Positions 41,372 to 50,742 of a stretch of DNA of 64,000 bases are shown here, one piece after another. The notes under the pieces were generated by a model. That model saw only the letters and a program-made list of their open reading frames with translations, was not told the DNA's origin and did no database searches. Numbering within the stretch: the stretch's first letter is position 1; each line of letters starts with the position of its first letter. The stretch comes from UBA7957 sp965222695 (lineage in GTDB: Bacteria > Pseudomonadota > Gammaproteobacteria > Granulosicoccales > Granulosicoccaceae), in assembly GCA_965222695.1 (NCBI GenBank), contig OZ244967.1:186001-250000 (forward strand), written 5' to 3'. The position numbers were made by a program, and so were the translations under genes.

Positions 41372-42733
41372 TTATTTTTTTCCCGAAAATACCGACGGTG
41401 AGATATTCCGGACTTCCTTGGAGACGGCGATCACTCCATTGTCGGCATAGGCTTCGTGATTGCTTTCAATATCAGCGAGATTATACAAGTAATTCACCAT
41501 CATGCCTGCAGAATATTGAAGACCTTTGTCAGTAGTATTCGCCAGATTGTGGATTTTATGCAATACCGCGCCATTGCCAAGATGGAATCTGGCAACGGGA
41601 TCTGCCGGCTCGCGAAATTGATTTTTTGCAGCCACCAGATATTCAACTGCCAGGGGTTTGAGAAGAGTTTCAACGTTTTTTTGCGACTCATCGGACACCA
41701 GCCAATCCTCTTGTCTGAGTAGATTGAGCGCGGTTGCGGCGTCACCTTCGCCAGAGTTGGCCGCCTTTTGTTCCAGCCAGCTGGAAAAACCGGGGATAGG
41801 CGAGAGGGTCACAAAGTTTTTCAAATTCGGCAGTTCACGGGACAGGCTTTCCGCCACACGTTTGATCAGAAAGCTGCCGAAAGATACTCCACTCAAGCCT
41901 TGCTGACAGTTGGAGATGGAATAAAATACTGCAGTACTGGCATCCTCAGCCGTCAGTGGCTCTCGACCCTCGGCGAGCAGGCTTTGTATGGAATTCGGGA
42001 TTTCCGCTGTGAGTGCGATTTCTACGAAAATCAGCGGATCATCGGGCATAGACGGATGGAAAAACGCAAAACAACGCCGGTCTTCCGGTAGGATTCTCCT
42101 TCTCAGCTCGTTCCAGTCTCCGATTTCATGTACTGCCTCATAGGCAATAATTTTTTCCAGAATATTGGCCTGGGTGGACCAGTCAATCTGCTTCAGAACG
42201 AGAAATCCGCGGTTAAACCAGAGTTTGAACAGTTGCAAAAAATCGTGATCCACCCGGTGTAATCCGGCATTTTGTTTCAATAATGGAATTAATTTTTCAC
42301 GCATGTGGACGAGTGAAACTGTGCCCTGTGGCGCCAGATTCACTCGGCGCAGCAATTTTCGCCGAGGTGTCTGGACCGCTTCCTCAAGGGCAACGATATT
42401 TTCAACCGAGGGGATTGCTGCGTAATCGGCGGCCGCTTTACTTATGGCTTGATGTGAGGGATCGTAAAATTCGGCCAGGGTCTCAAAAAATGCCGGCAAC
42501 TGCTCCTCCTTTAATTCGGTAAAACAGCTAAGGAATTGAGCTGACAGTGCCGCGCCGGATGCTTCGCCTTTTGCGCTCAGTAAGGTATCCGCCAATTGTT
42601 TCAGGGATTCAACACTGACCTTATCATCCGACGGGTTGCGTATACCCGCGAGACTGGCTCCACGCTCGACAATCGTATCGAGTAAATCCTGTAAGAGACT
42701 GATACCGCCCATTGCTTTTTGCCTCTGTTTCAT
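41372..42733 (-). CDS. Malonyl-CoA decarboxylase
   Basis: MCD converts malonyl-CoA to acetyl-CoA and CO2. The protein has 453 residues. An N-terminal helical domain (about 1-180) is followed by a GNAT-like catalytic domain with FAFFHPSMPDDPLIFVEIAL, VTLSPIPGFSSWL, FHLGNGAVLHKI and MVNYLYNL. The Ser and His of the active site lie in SPIPGFSSW and HLGNGA, as expected for the family. It may lower malonyl-CoA or use malonate-derived carbon. No malonyl-CoA synthetase is adjacent. The start is probably the ATG at 42733. Confidence 0.93.
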   Translation of the reverse strand: MKQRQKAMGGISLLQDLLDTIVERGASLAGIRNPSDDKVSVESLKQLADTLLSAKGEASGAALSAQFLSCFTELKEEQLPAFFETLAEFYDPSHQAISKAAADYAAIPSVENIVALEEAVQTPRRKLLRRVNLAPQGTVSLVHMREKLIPLLKQNAGLHRVDHDFLQLFKLWFNRGFLVLKQIDWSTQANILEKIIAYEAVHEIGDWNELRRRILPEDRRCFAFFHPSMPDDPLIFVEIALTAEIPNSIQSLLAEGREPLTAEDASTAVFYSISNCQQGLSGVSFGSFLIKRVAESLSRELPNLKNFVTLSPIPGFSSWLEQKAANSGEGDAATALNLLRQEDWLVSDESQKNVETLLKPLAVEYLVAAKNQFREPADPVARFHLGNGAVLHKIHNLANTTDKGLQYSAGMMVNYLYNLADIESNHEAYADNGVIAVSKEVRNISPSVFSGKK

Positions 42734-42843
42734 ATCCGAAGATTGCTGCCTGATCCATACACTGTTTAGAGCTTGTTCAAAAGCGTCCAGGAGTCCAAAC
42801 TATGGCTCAAGAATGAATGTTCGGCAGTCATTAAGGAAAGACT

Positions 42844-43269
42844 ATGCGATTTAAACGCCAATTGAGTACCTTGTGCATCGCACTGACAGCCGTTTTGTTC
42901 AGTGCCTGCGCCGATATCCGAAAACTAACCTACCCGCCTGAAATCACCTATATCGACCGAAATGAACTGAGAAGTGCGATGTACCGCATGGCTTCGGCGC
43001 TGCAGCAACTGGATGCCCTGATTGTCGAGGAAACTTCTGTTGAACCTCCACATCAAAAAATTATGCATCAATTGGGAACGATTGAACACGCCGCCAATGA
43101 TCTGGCGTCCGGCAATACTGTGACCAATCATAAGGCTATAGACGAACATATGGATCAGTTTTTGGCCGATGTGGCCAAGGCTCGTTTGATGGCAAACGCC
43201 AGTCCGCCAAATTACTACTACGCGGGACGATTATCCGGAAGTTGCGGTGCTTGCCACCAGTTTCGTTGA
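42844..43269 (+). CDS. Lipoprotein with C-terminal haem c motif (cytochrome c'-like)
   Basis: The protein has 141 residues. A lipoprotein signal ends at LFSAC, with Cys22 as the likely lipid anchor. The mature part is predicted to be helical. The only haem-attachment motif is CGACH at residues 134-138, three residues from the C terminus. This position is typical of class II cytochromes c (c' and c-556), which are four-helix bundles that can bind nitric oxide or protect against it. The Ccm system at 56-64 kb would attach the haem. I have not identified an axial Met. It is divergent from the MCD gene. Confidence 0.75.
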   Translation: MRFKRQLSTLCIALTAVLFSACADIRKLTYPPEITYIDRNELRSAMYRMASALQQLDALIVEETSVEPPHQKIMHQLGTIEHAANDLASGNTVTNHKAIDEHMDQFLADVAKARLMANASPPNYYYAGRLSGSCGACHQFR

Positions 43270-43580
43270 GAACACCCCCTACGGGAAGTATTGCAAAAAT
43301 TAATGAAATCCTTTGGAAATATCTATAGCCTGATTATCACACCCAGGCTGTGAGATACTTGACATTGAGGGATCGTTCGGGTGTCAATGGAGTGGACAAG
43401 TCGGCAATCTCACCAACCAGATCCGAATCCGTGGCTTTTCGGCGGGACCAATGAAAGTCATTGTCTTAGTGGCCAAGTTTCAGAATCAGGCCGGGATACA
43501 GGCTGAAACCACACGCACCGGACTCCCGCTATTCATAACTAAAGTAATACATAACGAAAGATTACCAGAGGCACTGCACT
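43270..43580 (+). promoter_or_regulatory. Intergenic region upstream of gltA
   Basis: The 311 bases hold no gene I can support. Two short inverted repeats are visible: TATCACA with TGTGAGATA near 43335-43357, and TTGACA (43359-43364) with TGTCAA (43382-43387). The second pair could simply include a -35. No clear -10 follows at 17 bases. They may be operator sites for citrate synthase control, but this is weak. Confidence 0.3.
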
Positions 43581-44867
43581 ATGTCCGATAAAGCGACACT
43601 CCTTTATAACGGCAAAGAATACGAACTGGCGGTCAAAGCGGGGACATTAGGACCTGATGTTATAGATATCACCAAACTCTACCGTGAGACCGGCGCTTTC
43701 ACCCTGGATCCGGGCTACACATCCACCGCCAGTTGCGAATCACAAATCACCTATATCGACGGTGACCAGGGAATATTGTTGCATCGCGGTTATCCCATCG
43801 AACAACTGGCCGAACACGGGCATTTTCTTGAAACCTGCTATCTGCTCCTGTACGGCGAATTGCCCGTCGAAGAACAACGGGCTGAATTCGAGGATGCGAT
43901 TACCTACCACACCATGATCCATGAACAGATGTTCAAGCTGTTTGCCGGATTTCGGCGCGATGCTCATCCCATGGCCATTATGGTCGGTGTGGTTGGGGCT
44001 CTTTCCGCCTTTTATCATGATTCAACCGATATTCATGATCCCAAGCAACGGGAAATCGCCAGCCGAAGAATGATCGCAAAATTACCGACGATTGCGGCCA
44101 TGGCGTTCAAGTACCATAAGGGGCAACCGTTTGTGTACCCGCGTAACGACCTGGACTATGCGAGCAATTTTCTGCATATGTGTTTTTCCGTACCCTGTGA
44201 GGAATACATCGTCAGTCCGACTCTGGCAAAGGCGATGGATCGAATTTTTATTCTGCATGCAGATCATGAGCAGAATGCTTCGACCTCGACCGTCAGACTC
44301 GCCAGTTCCTCCGGCGCAAATCCATTTGCGGCAATTGCGGCGGGCATTGCCTGCCTGTGGGGGCCTGCGCATGGAGGTGCCAATGAAGCTGCACTCAATA
44401 TGCTGGCGGAAATCGGTACGCCGGATCGGATTCCCGAGTTTATCGACAGGGCGAAAGATAAAAGTGACCCATTCAGATTGATGGGATTCGGACACCGTGT
44501 CTATAAAAACTACGATCCTCGAGCCAAAATCATGCAGAAAACCGCACACGAGGTTTTGGATCAACTGGGCATTACGGATGACCCCTTGCTGGATGTGGCC
44601 CACGAGTTGGAGGAAGTCGCTCTGAGCGACCCCTATTTTATTGAAAAAAAGCTGTATCCTAACATCGATTTTTATTCCGGTATCACGCTCAGAGCACTGG
44701 GTTTTCCGACATCGATGTTTACCGTCCTGTTCGCTTTGGCAAGAACCGTTGGCTGGATATCGCAATGGCGTGAAATGATAGAAGATCCAAAACAGAAAAT
44801 CGGCCGGCCGCGCCAGCTCTATACCGGGTCTGACTACCGTGAGTATGTGATGCCTGAAGATCGATAG
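43581..44867 (+). CDS. gltA: Citrate synthase
   Basis: GltA condenses acetyl-CoA and oxaloacetate at the entry of the TCA cycle. The protein has 428 residues, the type II hexameric form found in Gram-negative bacteria. Active-site stretches are ILHADHEQNASTSTVRLASS, WGPAHGGANEAALNML and GFGHRVYKNYDPRA, with the catalytic His and Asp in HADHE, AHGGA and the later PNIDFYSG. No other TCA genes are adjacent. A good terminator follows 22 bases after the stop. Confidence 0.97.
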   Translation: MSDKATLLYNGKEYELAVKAGTLGPDVIDITKLYRETGAFTLDPGYTSTASCESQITYIDGDQGILLHRGYPIEQLAEHGHFLETCYLLLYGELPVEEQRAEFEDAITYHTMIHEQMFKLFAGFRRDAHPMAIMVGVVGALSAFYHDSTDIHDPKQREIASRRMIAKLPTIAAMAFKYHKGQPFVYPRNDLDYASNFLHMCFSVPCEEYIVSPTLAKAMDRIFILHADHEQNASTSTVRLASSSGANPFAAIAAGIACLWGPAHGGANEAALNMLAEIGTPDRIPEFIDRAKDKSDPFRLMGFGHRVYKNYDPRAKIMQKTAHEVLDQLGITDDPLLDVAHELEEVALSDPYFIEKKLYPNIDFYSGITLRALGFPTSMFTVLFALARTVGWISQWREMIEDPKQKIGRPRQLYTGSDYREYVMPEDR

Positions 44868-44889
44868 CGGGCATTCGACCCCTTATCTG

Positions 44890-44921
44890 CGCCCGGACTT
44901 AATCCGGGCGTTTCTATTTCT
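44890..44921 (+). terminator. Intrinsic terminator after gltA
   Basis: CGCCCGGA, CTTAA, TCCGGGCG forms an 8-bp stem followed by TTTCTATTTCT. It is 22 bases past the gltA stop, and its tail ends about 30 bases before the next gene. Confidence 0.82.
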
Positions 44922-44949
44922 AGTCAGTGGTAATCGTTAGGGAAAAATC

Positions 44950-45879
44950 ATGCATCCAACAGTTACTGAAGCTGTTTTTCAACACCTGAGGGAGTTATCG
45001 CAGCAACTCATCGCGAATGTCGACGACCTGGGGTTTCGCCGTCGCTTGCTGGATGAATATTTCAGACTGGACGGCAAAAGCGCGGAAATCGTCGGTGAGG
45101 TGAAACGGCAGAGCTGCAATGGAACCGCCGTTGAATGGGTCTGTGCGGAAAACAGCAACAGTCAAAGGCGCATACTCTATATTCACGGAGGATCCTGGAT
45201 CAGCGGGACCATAGAAGCATATCGCTCTTTGGCTTCGAAGATTTCGCAGGCCAGCGATGCGGCCGTACTGACGGTGGATTACCGCCTGGCGCCGGAACAC
45301 AAGTTTCCCGCCGGTTTGGATGATTGTGTTCGGGTTTATCAGTGGATGCTGGAAAACGGTCCGAATGGAGCTGAACCGGTTGAAGACGCCTTTGTTTGCG
45401 GTGATTCGGCAGGCGGTAATCTTACCCTGAGTACTCTGCTGCGCTTGATGTCTGACGACAAAGCCACGCCCAACGCAGCGGTAGCGCTTTCGCCGGCAAC
45501 GGACTTTACCGGTCAGAGTCCGTCCATTAAAACCAAGGCCGCCGTGGATCCGGTTATTCCACCTATGGTATATACCGTCTTACCGCCCATTTATCTAAAC
45601 GATGAAGCACTGGATAATCCCTTTGTATCACCTTTATTCGGTGATTTCAGCCGATCGCCACCCATTTTGCTCCAAGTCGGCAGCGCTGAAATCTTACTTG
45701 ATGACAGTGTAAGACTGGCTGATCGGGCCAAACAACAAGGGTGTGACGTACAATTGCAAGTATGGGACGGAATGCCTCATGTGTTTCAGGGATTTGCGCC
45801 TGTTTTGGAGCCGGCGAATCAGGCAATAAGCCAAATCGGGGAATTTATAAAATCGAATATTCGCACGCGCTCGGTTTGA
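44950..45879 (+). CDS. Alpha/beta-hydrolase of the hormone-sensitive lipase family
   Basis: This is a cytoplasmic esterase of 309 residues without a signal peptide. The family motif HGGSW (ILYIHGGSWISGT) forms the oxyanion hole. The nucleophile elbow is VCGDSAGGNLTL. The catalytic Asp and His fall in the C-terminal part (ILLDDSVRLAD and WDGMPHVFQGF). These are hallmarks of HSL or family IV esterases, which act on short acyl esters. Substrate unknown. It is 38 bases upstream of ettA on the same strand. Confidence 0.9.
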   Translation: MHPTVTEAVFQHLRELSQQLIANVDDLGFRRRLLDEYFRLDGKSAEIVGEVKRQSCNGTAVEWVCAENSNSQRRILYIHGGSWISGTIEAYRSLASKISQASDAAVLTVDYRLAPEHKFPAGLDDCVRVYQWMLENGPNGAEPVEDAFVCGDSAGGNLTLSTLLRLMSDDKATPNAAVALSPATDFTGQSPSIKTKAAVDPVIPPMVYTVLPPIYLNDEALDNPFVSPLFGDFSRSPPILLQVGSAEILLDDSVRLADRAKQQGCDVQLQVWDGMPHVFQGFAPVLEPANQAISQIGEFIKSNIRTRSV

Positions 45880-45917
45880 TATAATTTTTAATCGTTGAAC
45901 TATCAGGAATACAGTAT

Positions 45918-47582
45918 ATGGCTCAATACGTATACAGCATGAACCGGGTAAGCAAAATTGTGCCGCCCAAGCGTGAAATCTTAAAAGACATTTCGCTTTC
46001 GTTCTTCCCCGGCGCCAAAATCGGGGTACTGGGTCTCAATGGTGCAGGCAAATCGACTTTGCTGCGTATTATGGCCGGCGAGGATACGGAGATTGACGGA
46101 GAGGCTCGTCCCATGCCCGGCATCAAGGTCGGATACTTACCGCAAGAGCCGCAGCTGGACTCGACAAAAACCGTACGCGAAGCGGTGGAAGAGGCGGTCG
46201 ATGAAATCAAATCGGTACAAGCCCGATTGGATGAAGTCTATGCAGCCTACGCTGAACCCGATGCCGATTTCGATGCATTGGCCGCGGAACAGGCCAAATT
46301 GGAAGCCATAATGCAGGCGGCCGATGGTCATAATCTCAACCGGCAGCTGGAAATTGCGGCGGATGCTTTACGCCTGCCGGACTGGGACGCAAAAATTGAA
46401 TATCTTTCCGGAGGCGAAAAACGCCGTGTAGCGCTGTGCCGCCTATTGTTGTCTGCACCGGATATGCTGCTGTTGGACGAACCGACAAACCATTTGGACG
46501 CCGAGTCGGTTGCCTGGCTGGAACATTTTCTTCACGACTTTCCCGGTACCGTGGTTGCAGTCACCCATGATCGCTATTTTCTGGATAATGTAGCAGGCTG
46601 GATTTTAGAGCTCGACCGCGGGCACGGTATTCCTTTTGAGGGAAACTACTCGGGATGGCTGCAAACCAAAGCGCAAAGGTTGGAAAATGAGGCAAAACAG
46701 GAATCATCCCACGCCAAAACAATGAAAGCCGAACTGGAATGGGTGAGAAAAGGCGCCAAGGCCCGGCAATCCAAATCCAAGGCGAGGTTAACCCGATTTG
46801 AAGAACTGCAATCCCGTGAATTTCAGAAACGCAGCGAAACTAATGAAATCTATATTCCTCCCGGCGACAGACTGGGGGACAAAGTGATTGAGTTCAACAG
46901 TGTCAGTAAAGCCTATGGTGACAGAGTATTGATCGATAATCTCAGTTTCAGTCTTCCCAAAGGGGCAATAGTTGGCGTAATAGGCGGTAACGGTGCAGGT
47001 AAATCCACGCTCTTCAGAATGATCATGGACAGGGAAAAGCCGGATAGTGGAGAGATCGAGATCGGAGAATCGGTCAGACTGGCTTGTGTCGATCAAAGCA
47101 GGGATGATCTGGATAACAGTAAAACTGTTTTTGAAGCGATCTCGAACGGCGCCGACATCATCCGTATTAATCACTACGAAATACCCTCGCGCAATTATTG
47201 CGGGCGCTTCAATTTCAAGGGAGCCGATCAGCAAAAATTCGTGAAGGACTTATCGGGTGGAGAAAGAGGGCGGCTGCATCTTGCATTAGCACTGAAAGAA
47301 GGCGGCAATGTTCTGCTGCTCGATGAGCCCTCGAATGATTTGGACGTAGAAACCCTTCGCGCACTTGAAGAAGCGCTGCTCGATTTTCCGGGCTCGGCCA
47401 TAGTGATATCGCATGATCGGTGGTTTCTCGACCGGGTAGCGACGCATATCCTGGCCTACGAAGATGAATCCAAAGTGACATTCTTTCAGGGGAATTATAC
47501 AGAATACGAAGAAGATCGTAAGCAACGCCTGGGTGAAGCGGCAATACAACCGCATCGGGTACGCTATAAGAAACTTGCCTGA
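45918..47582 (+). CDS. ettA: Energy-dependent translational throttle protein EttA
   Basis: EttA is an ABC-F ATPase that binds the ribosomal E site and gates the first peptide bond according to ATP level. The protein has 554 residues. Two ABC domains are present. The first has Walker A GLNGAGKST and signature LSGGEKRRVALCR. The second has GGNGAGKST and LSGGERGRLHLAL. The inter-domain linker RKGAKARQSKSKARLTRFEE and the arm insertion are typical. No membrane segment is present. The start MAQYVYSMNRVSKIVPPKRE is near-invariant in the family. Confidence 0.96.
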   Translation: MAQYVYSMNRVSKIVPPKREILKDISLSFFPGAKIGVLGLNGAGKSTLLRIMAGEDTEIDGEARPMPGIKVGYLPQEPQLDSTKTVREAVEEAVDEIKSVQARLDEVYAAYAEPDADFDALAAEQAKLEAIMQAADGHNLNRQLEIAADALRLPDWDAKIEYLSGGEKRRVALCRLLLSAPDMLLLDEPTNHLDAESVAWLEHFLHDFPGTVVAVTHDRYFLDNVAGWILELDRGHGIPFEGNYSGWLQTKAQRLENEAKQESSHAKTMKAELEWVRKGAKARQSKSKARLTRFEELQSREFQKRSETNEIYIPPGDRLGDKVIEFNSVSKAYGDRVLIDNLSFSLPKGAIVGVIGGNGAGKSTLFRMIMDREKPDSGEIEIGESVRLACVDQSRDDLDNSKTVFEAISNGADIIRINHYEIPSRNYCGRFNFKGADQQKFVKDLSGGERGRLHLALALKEGGNVLLLDEPSNDLDVETLRALEEALLDFPGSAIVISHDRWFLDRVATHILAYEDESKVTFFQGNYTEYEEDRKQRLGEAAIQPHRVRYKKLA

Positions 47583-47652
47583 TCATACAACTAAGGTGGG
47601 TATTGAGCAAATTCCGAATCAGGCAGCATTCGGGATTTTCTGACCATACCGC

Positions 47653-48573
47653 CTATTTTTTCTTTTTTCCCGTCCGCGTGCCCGCCTTTTTTCTGTCTGC
47701 TTTCTGTTGTCGGAGAATTTCCAACTCCGCCAGTTCCCGATGCATAATGTCGGGCGTTTCCAGAGTGACGGACCCGATCAGCCCGGAGCGAAAGTCATTG
47801 ATCAAGAGTTTAGATGCCTTATCGTAATCGACAGCTCCGCCGCTGACCAGGCATCCGCGCTTTTTTCCAATCAATTCCAGGACTTCGATTTCAGAGGCGG
47901 GCATATGATCCAGCCGATAACGGTTTTTTAGCAGTTTTGGGTAATTATGCAGAAAAAAATCTATGGCGAATAATGCAATATCGCTGTAATCGATCGCAGT
48001 GTCTCTGATGGCTCCGGTTAGTGCAAGTCGGTAACCGGTGTTTTTATTCTCCAGATTCGGCCAAAGAATTCCAGGAGTGTCCGATAAATTAATGCCGTTG
48101 TCTAATTTGATTTTTTGCGGTCCTTTTGTAACGGCAGCTTGGTTACCCGTTTTTGCAACCACGCTACCGGCAAGAATATTGATCAAGGTAGATTTTCCTA
48201 CGTTCGGTATGCCCATAATCATCGTGTGCACGGGCCTAAAGCTCTTCGATCGAGTGGGAATCAGCCTGCGGCAAAGACTGCTGATTCGGCGAATCTCTTC
48301 CGGTTTGTCCGTTCGAGTGGCCAGAGTGCGAATACCAAGTTCGCTTTCGAAATAGTCTTGCCAGATCTCGGTCAGCCGCGGATCTGCCAGATCACATTTA
48401 TTCAGAATCTTGATACCGGGAATTGCTTGCCTGAATTCTGCGATAATCGGATTTTCGCTGCTGAACGGGATGCGTGCATCGAGAATTTCGATGATGATAT
48501 CGACTTGCGACAATACCTTTTTTATTTCCTTTCGGGCTTTATGCATATGACCCGGAAACCATTGTATCTGCAT
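47653..48573 (-). CDS. Circularly permuted ribosome-biogenesis GTPase (YlqF/RbgA type)
   Basis: The protein has 306 residues. The GTPase motifs are in permuted order: G4 (LNKCDLADP), then G1 (GIPNVGKSTLINIL), then G3 (LSDTPGILWP). The start MQIQWFPGHMHKARKEIKK is the family signature. The C terminus is lysine-rich. RbgA acts in late assembly of the 50S subunit in Bacillus. The role in gammaproteobacteria is less studied. It is on the minus strand, converging with ettA, and follows the CbiX-like gene. Confidence 0.93.
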   Translation of the reverse strand: MQIQWFPGHMHKARKEIKKVLSQVDIIIEILDARIPFSSENPIIAEFRQAIPGIKILNKCDLADPRLTEIWQDYFESELGIRTLATRTDKPEEIRRISSLCRRLIPTRSKSFRPVHTMIMGIPNVGKSTLINILAGSVVAKTGNQAAVTKGPQKIKLDNGINLSDTPGILWPNLENKNTGYRLALTGAIRDTAIDYSDIALFAIDFFLHNYPKLLKNRYRLDHMPASEIEVLELIGKKRGCLVSGGAVDYDKASKLLINDFRSGLIGSVTLETPDIMHRELAELEILRQQKADRKKAGTRTGKKKK

Positions 48574-48593
48574 TGAAATTCGGCTAAGTCCGG

Positions 48594-48983
48594 TCAGCTG
48601 CGATTGTTTTCGCCTGAAATGTACCGTTTTGTGGTTTTGACAAGAAATTCCGGCATCAATTCTGAGATACCGATATGAGGGGCAATTGTAATGCTTGTCG
48701 AAGGATGTTTGTTTTTGCTGGTTTTGACGATTTCCGGTATATCCTGCGCAACGTGCCTCCCGGCTGCCAGAAAATAAGGCAAGATGAGAATCTCATCGGC
48801 ACCTTCTTGAATACATAGATCTATAGCTTTGGGAACCGAGGGTTCAGCAAGTTCTAAAAAAGCGCTGCTCACGATTTCAAACTCATCTTTAAGCAATGAA
48901 TCGATCCTGTCCGCCAATTTCTGCACCTCCGAGTTTGACTGTGCTTTGCGGCTTCCGTGAGAAATAATCAGCAGGGCTCTCAT
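48594..48983 (-). CDS. Small sirohydrochlorin chelatase, CbiX type
   Basis: The protein has 129 residues from the ATG at 48983. The opening RALLIISHGSRKAQSN carries the catalytic His, and the second site His lies in LAAGRHVAQDIP. The strand ILILPYFLAAG is typical. Short CbiX-type proteins insert cobalt, nickel or iron into sirohydrochlorin, for cobalamin, F430 or siroheme. The metal cannot be told from sequence. No other tetrapyrrole genes are nearby. The frame opens ten codons earlier, but the later ATG fits the family start. Confidence 0.88.
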   Translation of the reverse strand: MRALLIISHGSRKAQSNSEVQKLADRIDSLLKDEFEIVSSAFLELAEPSVPKAIDLCIQEGADEILILPYFLAAGRHVAQDIPEIVKTSKNKHPSTSITIAPHIGISELMPEFLVKTTKRYISGENNRS

Positions 48984-49608
48984 ATAGACTCTCGTATGGG
49001 TATATTCGGTCACTTTTTTCTAATGGCTTAGTTTACGATGAAACCGGACTCAATGCCTCTAATTTCCTGGACAACGGATCTCTGAGATTTTTCTTTTTGC
49101 AGTACAGGAAAACAGCCGGGGACATACTTGACTTCGAGTCGGTTCGGAAAACCGGTATCAAAAACACTAATATAGACTTTAGTACTAAGTAAGAAGTGGC
49201 TATAAAATCAAAATATTAATTTATTAAAATATTCTTAAATAATTCTATGCAAACATACATTATGTACGGCTTGCAATACATTTATATACTGTTTCTCTGC
49301 CCGATCCGGAGTATGCCAAGAATATTGCATCGTCAAAGAGCAGGCATGCATTATCGTGGTGCTGCGACGCAATAAGATTCTCTGAGAGTCACATTATAGT
49401 CAATAGCTTATAAATTACTCGATAAAACCACTTGGAACCCATGAAAGCGTGTGTTAATTTCATGTGCCTGATGAGGGTGATCACATATCGAGATCGCACG
49501 AATAAGACGCATAGGCGTCCGACCGCTGCGTTTCCCGTAAAGCAGAGACTGTTAATTTGTGTTTACCTTCTGAATACAAACACGTAACAGATCACTTGGA
49601 GATATTCC
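48984..49608 (+). promoter_or_regulatory. Long intergenic region upstream of aapJ
   Basis: About 600 bases contain no gene I can support. A strongly AT-rich block at about 49195-49290 (for example AATATTAATTTATTAAAATA) could be a promoter or a protein-binding region. I found no convincing sigma-70 or sigma-54 hexamer pair. The aapJ start has a good ribosome-binding site, GGAG, eight bases before the ATG. The length suggests regulated transcription of the aap operon. Confidence 0.35.
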
Positions 49609-50628
49609 ATGAAATCAACAAAAAAACTGGCTCTGTCTGCTGCTGCAATTTCGCTTGTCATTGCTTCAGCCGGACAAGCAGGGGAGACATTGGACTCAGT
49701 CAAAGGTAAGGGATTCATTCAATGCGGGGTAAGCCAAGGCTTGCCAGGGTTCTCGAATCCCGATGACCAGGGCAATTGGACTGGCCTGGATGTGGATTTT
49801 TGCCGTGCAATGGCTGCGGCTGTTTTTGGGGATGACACGAAAGTAAAATATTCGCCGCTGTCGGCGAAAGTCAGATTTACAGCACTGACTTCGGGTGAAA
49901 TCGATGTACTTCCCCGAAACACCACCTGGACGATGAGCCGTGACACGGATCACGGTGAGTTTGTGGGCGTAAACTACTATGATGGTCAGGGCTTTATGGT
50001 TCGTAAATCGCTTGAGGTCAAAAGCGCACTTGAGCTTGACGGCGCTGCGGTTTGTACCAACACGGGAACGACTACGGAACTCAATGTCGCCGACTATTTT
50101 CGGGCCAATAACCTGAACTACACGGTAGTCGCATTTGAAAAAGCGGATGAAGTTGTGGCCGCGTACGATGCTGGGCGCTGTGACGTTTATACAACTGACC
50201 GGTCAGGTCTGGCGGCACAAAGAACCAAAATGTCCAAACCCGACGAGCATGTAGTATTGCCTGAGATCATCTCTAAAGAGCCGCTGGGGCCCCTTGTTCG
50301 GCACGGCGACCATCAATGGGGTGATATCGCGCGCTGGACATTGAACTGCATGATTAATGCGGAAGAGTTCGGTGTAAGCTCTGAAAATGTTGCGGAGAAA
50401 GCGAAAAGCGACGATCCGAATTTAAAGCGTATGTTCGGAACCGAGGGAGATCTCGGATCGAAGTTAGGGCTTCCAAACGATTTCTGTGCGGCAGTTGTGG
50501 CCAAAGTGGGCAATTACGGCGAGGTGTATGATCGTAATGTCGGGCCATCTACACCGTTGCAGCTGGAGCGTGGGGTGAACGCACTCTGGTCGCAGGGTGG
50601 AATTCTATACGCAGCGCCAATGCGCTAA
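49609..50628 (+). CDS. aapJ: General L-amino acid ABC transporter, substrate-binding protein
   Basis: This is the periplasmic binding protein of the Aap (polar amino acid) importer. The protein has 339 residues. A signal peptide (LALSAAAISLVIASAGQAG) precedes an SBP family 3 domain with RGFIQCGVSQGLPGF-like and NWTGLDVDFCRAMAAAVFGD stretches. Later blocks are FTALTSGEIDVLPRNTTWT and AVCTNTGTTTELNVADYF. Its length and the WGDIARWTLNCMINAEE block match AapJ more than short glutamine-binding proteins. It is followed by a hairpin, then the permease genes. Confidence 0.93.
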   Translation: MKSTKKLALSAAAISLVIASAGQAGETLDSVKGKGFIQCGVSQGLPGFSNPDDQGNWTGLDVDFCRAMAAAVFGDDTKVKYSPLSAKVRFTALTSGEIDVLPRNTTWTMSRDTDHGEFVGVNYYDGQGFMVRKSLEVKSALELDGAAVCTNTGTTTELNVADYFRANNLNYTVVAFEKADEVVAAYDAGRCDVYTTDRSGLAAQRTKMSKPDEHVVLPEIISKEPLGPLVRHGDHQWGDIARWTLNCMINAEEFGVSSENVAEKAKSDDPNLKRMFGTEGDLGSKLGLPNDFCAAVVAKVGNYGEVYDRNVGPSTPLQLERGVNALWSQGGILYAAPMR

Positions 50629-50641
50629 AATATAAAACGCG

Positions 50642-50671
50642 AACGCCGGTCCCAGACCGGCGTTTCGCATT
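50642..50671 (+). terminator. Stem-loop between aapJ and aapQ
   Basis: AACGCCGGTC, CCA, GACCGGCGTT is a perfect 10-bp stem with a three-base loop, followed by TCGCATTT. The T tract is weak. Such hairpins between binding-protein and permease genes commonly stabilise the upstream mRNA and reduce downstream expression. Confidence 0.7.
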
Positions 50672-50742
50672 TCGCGTATTAGCTCCCAGGTGATCGGATA
50701 ACGACACTACAACAGTATCCTGGTAAATGAAGGGGCGGACCT

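Noticed and set aside
43335..43357. TATCACA/TGTGAGATA inverted repeat near gltA as a CRP site
   Set aside because: The half-sites point the wrong way for CRP (TGTGA-N6-TCACA is required).
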